Assembly (NCBI RefSeq): GCF_022919135.1
Contig: NZ_CP095049.1
Location: forward strand, 1,550,001-1,614,000
DNA: 64,000 nt
From: Hymenobacter cellulosivorans
Lineage (GTDB): Bacteria; Bacteroidota; Bacteroidia; Cytophagales; Hymenobacteraceae
Reading direction: 5' to 3'
Part shown: in pieces, positions 34,748 to 43,044 of the stretch
Layout: every line of letters starts with the position of its first letter
How positions within the stretch are numbered: the first letter of the stretch is position 1
Position numbers and translations under genes: made by a program
The notes under the pieces: model-generated
Seen by the model: only the letters and a program-made list of their open reading frames with translations
Told to the model about the DNA's origin: nothing
Database searches by the model: none

Positions 34748-36550
34748 ATGAAATATTCTCTACTTCTAGGAGCCGGCTTGCTGTCAGTGCCGGCCGTGGG
34801 CCAAACGCCTCTTATCAATTCGCTAAGCCCCGCCCGCAACGCAGTAGCGGCACCTCGGTCAACGGCCCTTGGTATAGGGTTCACGCAGCCTATTAATCCT
34901 GCTACTACGGCGGGCATTCGGGTGCAGTCGATGACGGCAGGAGGGGCCAAAGCCGGGACCACCAGCGTAACTACCAATCAGGTAACATTTACCCCCACAA
35001 CCGCTTTTCGGGCTGGCGAAAAACTATGGGTAAGCGTACCCGCTACCGTGCAGGGCACCAACGGTGCGGCGGTAGCGCCTCAGGTGTTTGAGTTTATGAC
35101 TGCCGTGCGTGGAGCGGGCCCAGCCAGCTTTATGGCCCCGGCCAGCAATGCAGACTTTGACACGGATAGAAAAGATGCCGGCCGGCTCATGCTAGGCGAT
35201 GTGGATGGGGATGGAGACCTGGATGTAGTTTCTATTTCGGCACTGAACCGAGCGGTGGCTCTGCGGCTAAACAGCGGCCTGAACAGTGGCAATTTTGTGG
35301 CTCCAGGCAGTGCACCAAGTGCCAACTTAGCCTCTGATGTACGTGACCTGGCATTGGGTGATGTGGACGCCGACGGGGACCTGGACGTAGCCTTGGCTAA
35401 TAACTCTGGCACGGTGAGCATCCGCCTCAACAATGGACTCCCGGCAGTCGACTTCGTTCCGCCGGCAACGAATGCCGAAGTGGCAGTAGGCGGTGGCTCT
35501 TACCGGATACTGCTCGGGGACGTGGATGGCGACGGGGACCTGGATCTGCTAACGGGCAATGCCGGCGCGGGCAGCAGTGCGGGAGTCGGCACCGTAAGTA
35601 TCCGGCTAAACAGCGGCCTGAACAGTGGCAATTTCGTGGCCCCCGGCACTGGCGCGGAGGTAGCAGTACAGGCTGCTCCCTGGAATATGGCCCTGGGTGA
35701 TGTAGATGGCGATGGGGACCTAGACCTGCTGGCAACCAGCCCCGGAACCAACGGTACCGGGAATACGGTGAGTGTGCGCCTGAACAGCGGCCTGAACAGT
35801 GGGGTGTTTGTCGCGCCGGCTGCCAACGCGGAGGTCATCGTAGGGCCCGGCCCCCGCGACCTGGCCCTGGGCGACATTGATGGGGACGGCGACCTGGACC
35901 TGCTCACTGCCAACATAGGCAACGGCTCAAGCGCCGGCGAAGGCACGGTGAGCATCCGCCTGAATAGTGGCCTGAACAGTGGTAATTTCGTAGCGCCCAG
36001 CACCGACCCCAACCCGTTTATCTGGGGCGGAACCCTGGGTGTTAAGCTGGGCGACCTGGACGGCGACGGCGACTTGGATTTCGTGACCACCAACTTTGGC
36101 TATGCTTCCAGCACCACCGTGAAACTCCGGCTGAATAATGGGGTAAACAGCGCCAGCTTTATCAACCCCGGCGGAGAGCCAGCCATCCTTAATGCGGGGG
36201 CTGACTTGGCTCTGGGTGACGTAGACGGCGACGGGGACCTGGATATGGTTACCTGCCATAATACTGGTAAAATGAGTCTGCGGCTAAACCAATCGGTGAC
36301 GTTAGGAGCAGCCCGGCCGCTGGCTACAGCACGTCTTGAAGTACTACCAAACCCAGCTACCGGTACGGCTTACGTGCAGGTTCCAGACCGTACCACCGAA
36401 GTACAGGTGCTGGATGCGTTGGGCCGAACTGTACGGGTGGTGCAGGCGAGTGCCAATGGCAAGCAAACTCCACTGTCTCTGAACGGCTTGCGGCCCGGAG
36501 TGTATGTTGTGCAGGCTGGAGAAGCCACGGCCCGGCTGCTGGTTGAATAA
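34748..36550 (+). CDS. T9SS-secreted seven-bladed FG-GAP/VCBS propeller protein
   Basis: A 600-residue exported protein. ATG 34748 gives signal peptide MKYSLLLGAGLLSVPAVG-Q. Residues about 20-118 are an Ig-like SbsA/Big_5 domain (LINSLSPARNAVAAPRSTALGIGFTQPIN... PQVFEFMTA). Then seven repeats each with a calcium-loop motif of the form GDVDGDGDLD (7 counted), i.e. an FG-GAP/VCBS beta-propeller of seven blades, with linking NSGLNSGNFVAP segments. The last about 75 residues (LEVLPNPATGTAYVQVPD... GRTVRVVQ... LRPGVYVVQAGEATARLLVE) are a type A T9SS C-terminal sorting domain. Secreted or surface-attached; ligand unknown. Paralogue of 43045-44793. Has its own terminator. Confidence 0.92.
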   Translation: MKYSLLLGAGLLSVPAVGQTPLINSLSPARNAVAAPRSTALGIGFTQPINPATTAGIRVQSMTAGGAKAGTTSVTTNQVTFTPTTAFRAGEKLWVSVPATVQGTNGAAVAPQVFEFMTAVRGAGPASFMAPASNADFDTDRKDAGRLMLGDVDGDGDLDVVSISALNRAVALRLNSGLNSGNFVAPGSAPSANLASDVRDLALGDVDADGDLDVALANNSGTVSIRLNNGLPAVDFVPPATNAEVAVGGGSYRILLGDVDGDGDLDLLTGNAGAGSSAGVGTVSIRLNSGLNSGNFVAPGTGAEVAVQAAPWNMALGDVDGDGDLDLLATSPGTNGTGNTVSVRLNSGLNSGVFVAPAANAEVIVGPGPRDLALGDIDGDGDLDLLTANIGNGSSAGEGTVSIRLNSGLNSGNFVAPSTDPNPFIWGGTLGVKLGDLDGDGDLDFVTTNFGYASSTTVKLRLNNGVNSASFINPGGEPAILNAGADLALGDVDGDGDLDMVTCHNTGKMSLRLNQSVTLGAARPLATARLEVLPNPATGTAYVQVPDRTTEVQVLDALGRTVRVVQASANGKQTPLSLNGLRPGVYVVQAGEATARLLVE

Positions 36551-36587
36551 GCCGCCGCTGTTAGTGGTATCTGTCTGCCAACCTAAG

Positions 36588-36616
36588 AAGGCCCGCTTCC
36601 GGAAGGAGGCGGGCCT
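36588..36616 (+). terminator. terminator after the first FG-GAP cargo gene
   Basis: Arms AAGGCCCGC (36588-36596) and GCGGGCCTT around TTCCGGAAGGAG. Near copy of 34602-34635 but without the long T tract. Confidence 0.7.
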
Positions 36617-36783
36617 TGCTCATTAGGAGAAACCTCTCGGCCAACTAGTGCTGGGGCGCGGAGACAGTGCCAGGATAGTACGGTATTGATTCGTACGTCC
36701 TAGACCGCCGTAGAATGCACAGGCAGCCCCTCCTACTGCCGGGCGGTCCGTATAAGAATGGATCCACTACTGCTCAACTGCTT

Positions 36784-37377
36784 ATGGTCCGTTCCTCCTT
36801 TCTTGTTCTCTACGGTTTGCTGCTGGCGGGTCCGGCGGCGGCCCAAACGCCCAAGCCGCCCGCTCCAGCCACCGGCCAGGTCGCGGCACCCATGGGCTTT
36901 AAATGGCAGCTGCTGCCGGAAGTGAAGGCGGCCATGCTGCTACCCTACACGTGGAGCTACAAGGCCGAAACCAGCCGCGACGCCCAGGCCTACTTCCTGA
37001 CCCGGGAGCGAATCGTGGCCGGCGGCCAGTTCCAGACCGGCATGTCGGTGAACGTGGTACGGCAGATGAAGGCTAAGTCCAAGCAGTCGGCGGCGGCGTA
37101 TGCCCAGGCTTTCAGCGCCAGCAGTGGGCGGAAGGCCGGACAGCAGGTGCTGGGCCAGGAAAGCAAGACCCAGGGCCCTTTGCGGCTGTTTGGCGTGCGT
37201 TACCGCGTTAACAACGGGGCGGCCGGCGCCAAAATCATTCAGCAGTGGGCCATTGCCAACACCGCCACGGATACGTTTTACCTGCTGCTCTTCGAGAGTC
37301 CCGAAAAGGACTGGCCCCAGGCCTGGAAGCTGGGGGAGGAGATGATTAAGCAACTCCGCCTCGATGCGGGGGTGTAG
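36784..37377 (+). CDS. exported protein of unknown function
   Basis: A 197-residue protein from ATG 36784 with signal peptide MVRSSFLVLYGLLLAGPAAA-Q, a short Pro/Ala linker, and a soluble domain (GFKWQLLPEVKAAMLLPYTWSYKAETSRDAQAYFLTRERI, VNVVRQMKAKSKQSAAAYAQAF, LRLFGVRYRVNN, FYLLLFESPEKDWPQAWKLGEEMIKQL). The succession of a P-x-x-W strand, an acidic-basic strand pair and a late amphipathic helix recalls PsbP/Mog1-like folds, but I cannot confirm this. An upstream in-frame start at 36715 exists and is less likely. It sits between the first cargo gene and the minus-strand regulator group, ending in its own terminator. Confidence 0.75.
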   Translation: MVRSSFLVLYGLLLAGPAAAQTPKPPAPATGQVAAPMGFKWQLLPEVKAAMLLPYTWSYKAETSRDAQAYFLTRERIVAGGQFQTGMSVNVVRQMKAKSKQSAAAYAQAFSASSGRKAGQQVLGQESKTQGPLRLFGVRYRVNNGAAGAKIIQQWAIANTATDTFYLLLFESPEKDWPQAWKLGEEMIKQLRLDAGV

Positions 37378-37444
37378 CGGGTAGGACTCAAGCCGCTCCA
37401 CGGGCTACGACCCACCATGCGCACCCGAAACGCCCCCAAACCCA

Positions 37445-37482
37445 AAACGGCCCGCTTCCTTACCAGGAAACGGGCCGTTTGG
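37445..37482. terminator. terminator between convergent genes
   Basis: Arms AAAACGGCCCG and CGGGCCGTTT with inner CTTCCT/AGGAA pairing and a TACC loop. Serves the gene at 36784 and possibly the minus-strand gene at 37518. Confidence 0.8.
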
Positions 37483-37517
37483 CGTTGCGGATAGGTATAG
37501 TGAATAGCGGGGTGCCG

Positions 37518-37943
37518 TTAGGCCGTGAGGGTGGGCCGGTGGGCAGTTACTTCCTGGATGGCCTGCTCCAGCTCGGGTACCTGCACGGCCACCTGGCGCC
37601 CGTCCACGGCTTGCAGAAAGGCATCCACGGACGTTTTGGTGCCGACTGCGGGCGGCAGGCTCAAATCCTGCACCCGACGCGTGGCCTGGGTCAGAAGCCG
37701 GTCGAGGTAGCGGTGCTCCCGGGTGCCGGCCGTCATGGCCGCTACCTGCGGGGTGAGGCGCGCTACCTCATCCTTGGCCTGCTGCAAGGCCTTGGCCCGG
37801 TCTTCGGCCCGCTCGGCCGACTTGTCGGCGCGCAAATCGAGCACCTCGTCGTTGAGGACGAACTCGCGCAGCTCGCGTTGCAGGGCCGTGAGGGCGGCGT
37901 CGCACTCGGCTTTAGTGGTAAGTAATGCTACTGGAAATGGCAT
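37518..37943 (-). CDS. coiled-coil protein of unknown function
   Basis: A 141-residue cytosolic protein without signal peptide. Almost entirely helical: TKAECDAALTALQRELREFVLNDEVLDLRADKSAERAEDRAKALQQAKDEVARLTPQVAAMT shows heptads, then REHRYLDRLLTQATRRVQDL. I do not recognise a family. It lies 77 bases downstream of the HTH gene 38021-38626 on the same strand, so it may be co-transcribed with it. The 77-base gap has no clear terminator. Confidence 0.7.
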   Translation of the reverse strand: MPFPVALLTTKAECDAALTALQRELREFVLNDEVLDLRADKSAERAEDRAKALQQAKDEVARLTPQVAAMTAGTREHRYLDRLLTQATRRVQDLSLPPAVGTKTSVDAFLQAVDGRQVAVQVPELEQAIQEVTAHRPTLTA

Positions 37944-38020
37944 ATAATAAAATAAATAAAGGTGGCGGAGTTGCCAGCTTTAAGGTAATCGAAAAGGCCA
38001 GATTGCCAGCGGGATAGGTA

Positions 38021-38626
38021 CTAGGTAAGCGTATTTATTTCGGCCAGAGCCGCTGCTTCGGCGCGCAGGCCCGCGACGCGGGCTGCCAATAAGTGACGGG
38101 TAGTGGCGGTGGCGGCCGGGTTGGGTTCGTCGCGGGCCAGGTCCAGAGCCAGTTCGTGGAGCCAGTGGGCGAAATGGTCGGCTTCGGCGGGCTCCGGCGG
38201 AGCGGCGGCAGTGTGCAGCAGCTGCAGCCCGGCGTGGCGGTGGGCCAGGGCTGCGGCCAGGACCTGCTGCCGGGCTAGCTCCCGACCTACTACCAGCAGG
38301 CGCAGGCGCACATCACGCAGGCGCTGGCGTAGCGGCTCGGGTACCTGGGCCGAGGTGGGGGCAGGCAGTGGCAGCAGCGGGTCGTAAGGAGCCGGCGGGG
38401 GCGGCGGAGCCGGAGGACCCTGGCCCCACGGGGCCGGTAGCAGCTGGGCCAGCCGGAGCAGGCGCGGCAGTAGCGCCGGAGGCACCCCCTTACGGCCCGC
38501 CTCGATATGTGTCACAAACCCCATCGACACGCCTAGGTAGCGGGCCAGCTGCCGTATCGAAATGCCTAAGTGCGCCCGCACGGCGGCCATCAGGCTAAGG
38601 CCAGGGGGATAGAAAGCAGAAGCCAT
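38021..38626 (-). CDS. HTH (XRE-type) regulator with Pro-rich linker, copy 1
   Basis: A 201-residue DNA-binding protein. An N-terminal helix-turn-helix of the XRE/Cro type (MAAVRAHLGISIRQLARYLGVSMGFVTHIEAGRKGVPPALLPRLLRLAQLL, about residues 13-64), a Pro-rich linker (about 68-95) and a helical C-terminal domain (REL ARQQVLAAALAHRHAG... ARDEPNPAATATTRHLLAARVAGLRAEAAALAEINTL). The C-terminal domain is shared with the paralogue at 42047-42700 and is not one I know. Divergent from the cargo gene 38956-41922. Dyads resembling operators lie from its start codon back to 38729, so it probably represses itself. Confidence 0.88.
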   Translation of the reverse strand: MASAFYPPGLSLMAAVRAHLGISIRQLARYLGVSMGFVTHIEAGRKGVPPALLPRLLRLAQLLPAPWGQGPPAPPPPPAPYDPLLPLPAPTSAQVPEPLRQRLRDVRLRLLVVGRELARQQVLAAALAHRHAGLQLLHTAAAPPEPAEADHFAHWLHELALDLARDEPNPAATATTRHLLAARVAGLRAEAAALAEINTLT

Positions 38627-38729
38627 ACCAGTAAGGTAGGCACCCCGGCGAATACTGCAAGCACTGCCTACCCAGCCAGGTAGGCACCTCAGCCAATATC
38701 CCAGGCACTGCCTACCCAGCCAGCCTACC
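38626..38729. promoter_or_regulatory. operator-like array, TACC-N5/6-GGTA dyads, copy 1
   Basis: Dyad 1: TACC 38626-38629, N5, GGTA 38635-38638 (overlaps the HTH start codon). Dyad 2: TGCCTACC 38665-38672, N6, GGTAGGCA 38679-38686, a perfect 8+8 inverted repeat. Dyad 3: TGCCTACC 38709-38716 with a degraded right half. Centres are about 43.5 and 44 bases apart. GCACTGCCTACCCAGCCAG occurs twice (38661 and 38705). Confidence 0.7.
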
Positions 38730-38955
38730 CCGTCGCAGGGCCGCTTAGCCGTTGTTGCTACCCGGCGGCTGGTTTGCTGCTATGGCAAAGCCAGTAACTT
38801 TCTTCCCGGCGGAAAATATTTTCCTGCTACAGTTCAGCCTTGGCTCGCCGCGCGTACTTTTAGCCTGCTGGTTCTCTTTACTTTCTATGTAGCGCACGGT
38901 CAGCGTACGCTGTTCGTGTCCGGTCTTATTGCCCATCGGGCCTACCGCCTATTAT
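38730..38955. other. divergent intergenic region with a -7-like element
   Basis: Between the operator array and the cargo start. TACTTTTAG at 38855-38863 resembles a -7 element (TAnnTTTG) and matches TACTTTAG at 42896 and TACCTTTAG at 45338 in front of the other cargo genes. No other feature. Confidence 0.35.
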
Positions 38956-41922
38956 ATGATTCACTTTCCTTTATCGGCCGTCCGCACGGCCCAGGCCGGG
39001 CGCTTAGGCGGCGGGTTCTTCTTCGCCCTGCTGTTTCTGCTACTGTTATTGCCTTGGGCGGCCAGGGCCCAGGCCCCGGCTGGCGGTACGACTCCTTCCG
39101 TAAGCACCATCCTCAACCCTGACGGCACATTGCGTCCTGGCGAGGCGGGCTCCTTCAGTGCCACGGGCTACCGCATGCTACTAGACCCGGCATCGGGTGA
39201 GCCCAGCTTCCGGCCCACCGGAGCCGGCGATGAGAACTGGCAGGACGGCTTCGGCCGAAACGGTGTTAACGGCTTCATTTTCGCCGTGGCTCGGGCCGGT
39301 AATGGAGACCTTTACGTAGGTGGTAGCTTTCAGGGCGTAGGCACAGTGCCGGCCTTTAATATAGCCAAGTGGAACGGCACGTCCTGGAGCGCACTAGGCA
39401 ATGGCACGGCCCCGGTCACCCTCTCCAACAATGGGATAAGGGGCCAAATCTTTGCCCTCGCCGTGCTGGGCAATGACCTGTACGTGGGCGGTCAATTTGG
39501 CACTGCCCACAACGCCAGCGACGTAGTGTATACCGGCTGCATAGCCAAGTGGGACGGCACGGCCTGGAGCGCAGTGGGCAACGGCACCTCCCCGGCCACC
39601 GAATCTAACAGCGGAGTGAGTGGCCGCGTCCACGCCCTCGCCGTGCTGGGTAATGTCCTCTACGTGGGCGGTCAATTTGGTACTGCCCGTAGCACCACCG
39701 GCGAAGTACTGGTTAACAACGTAGCCAAGTGGAACGGCACGGCCTGGAGCGGGCTGGGCAATGGTACGGCTCCTGTTACTAGTGTCAACAACGGCGTGTT
39801 TGGTTCCATCTATGCTTTGGCCGTGCTGGGCAATGACCTGTACGTGGGCGGTGAATTTGACTCTGCCCACAACGCCAGCGGCGCAGTGTATACCAGGAAT
39901 ATAGCCAAGTGGGACGGTACCGCCTGGAGCGGGTTGGGTAATGGGCTGGCTCCGGCCACTAGCACCAACAACGGCCTGGATAACAGCGTCAGAGCCCTGG
40001 CCGTGCTCGGTACTGACCTGTACGCGGGCGGTGGCTTCACAGCTGCCCCAAATGGGAACAGCCCACTACTGGTCAACCGAGTAGCCAAGTGGGACGGGAC
40101 CGCCTGGAGCGGGCTGGGTAACGGGCTGGCTCCGGCCACTAGCACCAACAACGGCCTGAATAACAGCGTCAGAGCCCTGGCCGTGCTAGGCTCCGACCTC
40201 TACGTGGGCGGTGGCTTCACGGCCGCCCAAAATGGCAGCAGTATAGTGCCGGTTAACCAAGTGGCTAAGTGGAATGGTACGGTCTGGAATGGGCTGGGCA
40301 ACGGTACGGCCCCGCCGACCAGCACTACCAATGGCCTGGATTACACCGTCAATGCCCTGGCTGTAATCGGCACTGATTTGTATGTGGGCGGTGGCTTCTC
40401 TGCCGCCTATACCAGCAGTAGCCCAGTGGCGGCTAGCGCAATAGCCAAATGGAACGGTACGACCTGGAGCGCACTCCACACCGGACAGAACGGGGTAAAT
40501 GCCGCGGTAGATGCCGTGGTGCGAACCAGCAATGGTGCCTTTTATGTAGCTGGCGATTTTACAAGTGTGGGTGCAATGCATGCCAACCGCATAGCTAAGT
40601 GGGATGGTACCGCCTGGAGCGCGCTGGGTAATGGCATGGCCCCGCCCACCAGCACCAATAATGGAGTGAATTTCACCGTCTATGCCCTGGCTATACGAGG
40701 GAATGACCTCTATATAGGTGGCCGCTTTACCGGCGCCTACAGTGCCAGCGGCCTACTGGCCGCTATTTATGTAGCCAAGTGGGACGGTACAAGCTGGAGC
40801 GCACTGGGCAATGGCTCGGCCCCGGCTACCAGCACCAATAATGGCGTGCACGGGGAGGTCCGGGCCCTGGCTGTGATGGGCCCCGACCTGTACGTGGGAG
40901 GAGAGTTCACCAGCGCCATAAACGGGAGCAGCCCGGTGCTGGTCAACCGAGTAGCCAAGTGGGACGGGACCGTGTGGAGCGGGTTGGGCAACGGGACAGC
41001 CCCTGCCACTGCTACCAACAACGGGCTGAACAACAATGCCCTGGCCTTCGCTGTGCTAGGTTCAGACTTGTACGTAGGCGGCTTTTTTACCTCCGCTCGC
41101 AATGGCAGTAGTGCGGTGGCTGCTAACAATGTAGTCCGCTGGAACGGCACGGCTTGGAGCGCACTGGGCAATGGCTCGGCCCCGGCTACTAGCACCAATA
41201 ATGGAGTGGATAACGTCGTATTGGCCCTGGCTGTGATGGGCCCCGACCTCTACGTAGGAGGTAGCTTCACGGCTGCTCGTAGCAACAGCAGTACGGTGCT
41301 GACTAACAGTATAGCTAAGTGGGACGGCACAAGCTGGAGCGCGCTGGGCAATGGCTCGGCCCCGGCTACCAGCACCAACAACGGCGTGAACGGGGAGTTC
41401 CGGGAAGTCCATTCCCTGGCCGTGCTAGATAATGACCTGTACGTGGGCGGCCGGTTTAAAGACGTATATAACGGCAGCAGCCCGGTACTAGTCAATAATA
41501 TAGCCAAGTGGAATGGCACGACCTGGAGCCCGCTGGGCACTGGTCTGGGGACAGTCGTGAGTGGTCTAGCCGTGACAAGCAGCCGAGTAGTGGCCGGCGG
41601 CGCTTTCTCCACTGTAGGCGACGGCACCAAAGTCATTGCGAGATTTGGTGTGTACAACATTCCCGCGGTACTGTCTGCGCGAGAGGGTTCTACCAAGTTG
41701 CCAGTGCTGCATCTCTACCCCAACCCAACTCGTAGCACGGCTACGCTCCGCGGGGTAAAGCCCGGCGCGGCGGTAGAGGTCCTTGACGCCCTGGGCCGGG
41801 TGGTGCTGGTTGTCAAAGCCGATACTACAGGAACGGCGCAGCTGGTGCTGCCCGCTGGCCAATCGTCCGGGCTTTATATAATCCGGAGTGGTACACAAAT
41901 CGGGCGCCTGGTACGCGAGTAA
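38956..41922 (+). CDS. T9SS-secreted tandem propeller protein, 14 repeats
   Basis: 988 residues from ATG 38956; signal peptide ends LLPWAARA-Q. After an N-terminal segment ([18 protein letters not shown]...DENWQDGFG) come repeats of about 60 residues built on DLYVGGxF...[16 protein letters not shown] count 13 KW(N/D)GT units plus a final partial one. Shorter, differently worded units (GFIFAVARAGNGDLYVGGSF and AVDAVVRTSNGAFYVAGDF) occur at unit 1 and unit 8, dividing the array 7+7, which suggests two seven-bladed propellers. The last 70 residues (LHLYPNPTRSTATLRGVKPG...IGRLVRE) are a T9SS sorting domain. Divergent from the HTH gene at 38626. Closely related to 45446-50071. Ligand unknown. Confidence 0.9.
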   Translation: MIHFPLSAVRTAQAGRLGGGFFFALLFLLLLLPWAARAQAPAGGTTPSVSTILNPDGTLRPGEAGSFSATGYRMLLDPASGEPSFRPTGAGDENWQDGFGRNGVNGFIFAVARAGNGDLYVGGSFQGVGTVPAFNIAKWNGTSWSALGNGTAPVTLSNNGIRGQIFALAVLGNDLYVGGQFGTAHNASDVVYTGCIAKWDGTAWSAVGNGTSPATESNSGVSGRVHALAVLGNVLYVGGQFGTARSTTGEVLVNNVAKWNGTAWSGLGNGTAPVTSVNNGVFGSIYALAVLGNDLYVGGEFDSAHNASGAVYTRNIAKWDGTAWSGLGNGLAPATSTNNGLDNSVRALAVLGTDLYAGGGFTAAPNGNSPLLVNRVAKWDGTAWSGLGNGLAPATSTNNGLNNSVRALAVLGSDLYVGGGFTAAQNGSSIVPVNQVAKWNGTVWNGLGNGTAPPTSTTNGLDYTVNALAVIGTDLYVGGGFSAAYTSSSPVAASAIAKWNGTTWSALHTGQNGVNAAVDAVVRTSNGAFYVAGDFTSVGAMHANRIAKWDGTAWSALGNGMAPPTSTNNGVNFTVYALAIRGNDLYIGGRFTGAYSASGLLAAIYVAKWDGTSWSALGNGSAPATSTNNGVHGEVRALAVMGPDLYVGGEFTSAINGSSPVLVNRVAKWDGTVWSGLGNGTAPATATNNGLNNNALAFAVLGSDLYVGGFFTSARNGSSAVAANNVVRWNGTAWSALGNGSAPATSTNNGVDNVVLALAVMGPDLYVGGSFTAARSNSSTVLTNSIAKWDGTSWSALGNGSAPATSTNNGVNGEFREVHSLAVLDNDLYVGGRFKDVYNGSSPVLVNNIAKWNGTTWSPLGTGLGTVVSGLAVTSSRVVAGGAFSTVGDGTKVIARFGVYNIPAVLSAREGSTKLPVLHLYPNPTRSTATLRGVKPGAAVEVLDALGRVVLVVKADTTGTAQLVLPAGQSSGLYIIRSGTQIGRLVRE
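39361..41511 (+). repeat. coding tandem repeat of 180 bases
   Basis: The GCCAAGTGG marker recurs at 39361, 39541, 39721, 39901, 40081, 40261 and 40441 (exactly 180 apart), then after a 150-base unit at 40591, 40771, 40951, 41131 and 41311 (180 apart) and at 41500 (189). The units around 39921-40060 and 40101-40240 are nearly identical in DNA. Confidence 0.88.
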
Positions 41923-41952
41923 AGTACAGTTATCCAAAGTGAGTAAAACAAC

Positions 41953-41984
41953 AAGGCCGGGCACAACAGCGCCCGGCCTTTTCA
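41953..41984. terminator. terminator between the cargo gene and HTH copy 2
   Basis: Arms AAGGCCGGGC (41953-41962) and GCCCGGCCTT (41971-41980), eight-base loop, followed by TTC; an A-rich stretch on the other side allows use from both strands. Confidence 0.85.
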
Positions 41985-42046
41985 GTAGGCCCGCTAATAG
42001 GCTTCCGGTTTTACCGGAAAGTGCCGGGCTAGTCTTACCTATAATC

Positions 42047-42700
42047 TTAACCCAGCGAATTTATTTCGGCTAGCAAGGCTACTTCGGCCCGCAGGGCTGC
42101 CACGCGGGCGGCCAGCAGTAGGCGGTCGGCGGCGGCCTGGGTGGGGTCGGGCTCGTCGCGGGCCAGGTCGGTGGCCAGCTCGCCCAGCCAGCGGGCGTAG
42201 CGGGCCGTTTCGGCGGGCTCGGTAGGGAAGGGGGCCGTCTGGAGCTGGGCCACGCCCCGGCGGCGGCGGGCCAGCAGTACGGCCCGGCTTTGCTGCTGGG
42301 CCAGGCGCTGCCCGTATTGCAGCAGCTTCTGGCGCACATCGCGCAGGTGCTGGCGCAGGGGCTCGGCGGCGGGCGTGGTAGCACCGGGCAGCTCGGTATC
42401 CTGGAGCAACGGGTCGGGGGCCGGCAGGGGAGCCAGCGTGTCGTAGATGGCCGATTCCGGGGGCTCGGGTGCCGCCGGCGGGCCTTGCCCCAGGGGCGGA
42501 GGCAACAGGCGGCTAAGCACGGTCAGGCGGGGCAGCAGGGAGGCGGGCATACCTTTGCGGCCGGTTTCCATGTGAGTGATAAAGCCGGCCGACACGCCCA
42601 GGTAGCTGGCCAGCTGGCGCACGGAAAAGCCGAAGTGGTGGCGTACGGTGGCCACCAGGTTTACATCAGGAGCAGCAGCGGGAAGAGAAGAGTCGGGCAT
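42047..42700 (-). CDS. HTH (XRE-type) regulator with Pro-rich linker, copy 2
   Basis: A 217-residue paralogue of the protein at 38021-38626. HTH: NLVATVRHHFGFSVRQLASYLGVSAGFITHMETGRKGMPASLLPRLTVLSRLL (about residues 14-67); Pro-rich linker (PPPLGQGPPAAPEPPES...); helical C-terminal domain with REQ-like LAQQQSRAVLLARRRRG, WLGELATDLARDEPDPTQAAADRLLLAARVAALRAEVALLAEINSL. Both copies end in nearly the same ARDEPxP...LAARVAxLRAExALAEINxL block. Divergent from the cargo gene at 43045; the intervening 344 bases carry the second dyad array. Probably binds those dyads; direct evidence is lacking. Confidence 0.88.
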   Translation of the reverse strand: MPDSSLPAAAPDVNLVATVRHHFGFSVRQLASYLGVSAGFITHMETGRKGMPASLLPRLTVLSRLLPPPLGQGPPAAPEPPESAIYDTLAPLPAPDPLLQDTELPGATTPAAEPLRQHLRDVRQKLLQYGQRLAQQQSRAVLLARRRRGVAQLQTAPFPTEPAETARYARWLGELATDLARDEPDPTQAAADRLLLAARVAALRAEVALLAEINSLG

Positions 42701-42744
42701 TCGAAAAACTGAGGGCTAAGTGAGGAAGGGAAAATGAGGAGTTC

Positions 42745-42881
42745 GGTAGGTAGCCGGTGAAAACAACGATACGCAGCTGTATACCCTTTCGGTATCAAGT
42801 TGATGAAGTGGCTGCGAGCTGTATACCAAGCATTGGTAGCTAATTGTTGCATTACTGTGTACGCGTATACCCGACAAGTGG
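42745..42881. promoter_or_regulatory. operator-like array, TACC-N5-7-GGTA dyads, copy 2
   Basis: Dyad 1: TACC 42782-42785, N5, GGTA 42791-42794. Dyad 2: TACC 42824-42827, N7, GGTA 42835-42838. Dyad 3: TACC 42868-42871 with a degraded right half. Centres about 43 and 43.5 bases apart. AGCTGTATACC recurs at 42775 and 42817, GTATACC again at 42865. An isolated GGTAGGTA lies at 42745. Same core and spacing as the copy-1 array. Confidence 0.65.
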
Positions 42882-42895
42882 CTAAGTGGGTGCGC

Positions 42896-42903
42896 TACTT
42901 TAG
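42896..42903 (+). promoter_or_regulatory. -7-like element of the FG-GAP cargo gene
   Basis: TACTTTAG resembles TAnnTTTG and the TACTTTTAG at 38855. Dyad 3 (42868-42881) falls where the -33 region would be, so regulator binding there could control the cargo gene directly. Confidence 0.35.
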
Positions 42904-43044
42904 GCTGCGCTGCGCTGTGCGCGGGGGAAGGATTTTCGTGTTGAATAGTCTATGAGGGCATGGGCTAAAAAGAAGGTGCTATCTTCCCCCACTGGGCTGG
43001 CTTGGCCCGGCTGCTATATTCTGCCAGCTACTATCCTCTACTTC

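Noticed and set aside
38745..38936. 63-codon minus-strand frame in the HTH/cargo intergenic region
   Set aside because: Overlaps the likely cargo promoter and has no features of a real protein.
39361..41511. Regular 180-base repeats as a possible CRISPR or satellite array
   Set aside because: They are in frame inside one secreted protein, with no spacers and with clear amino-acid conservation.
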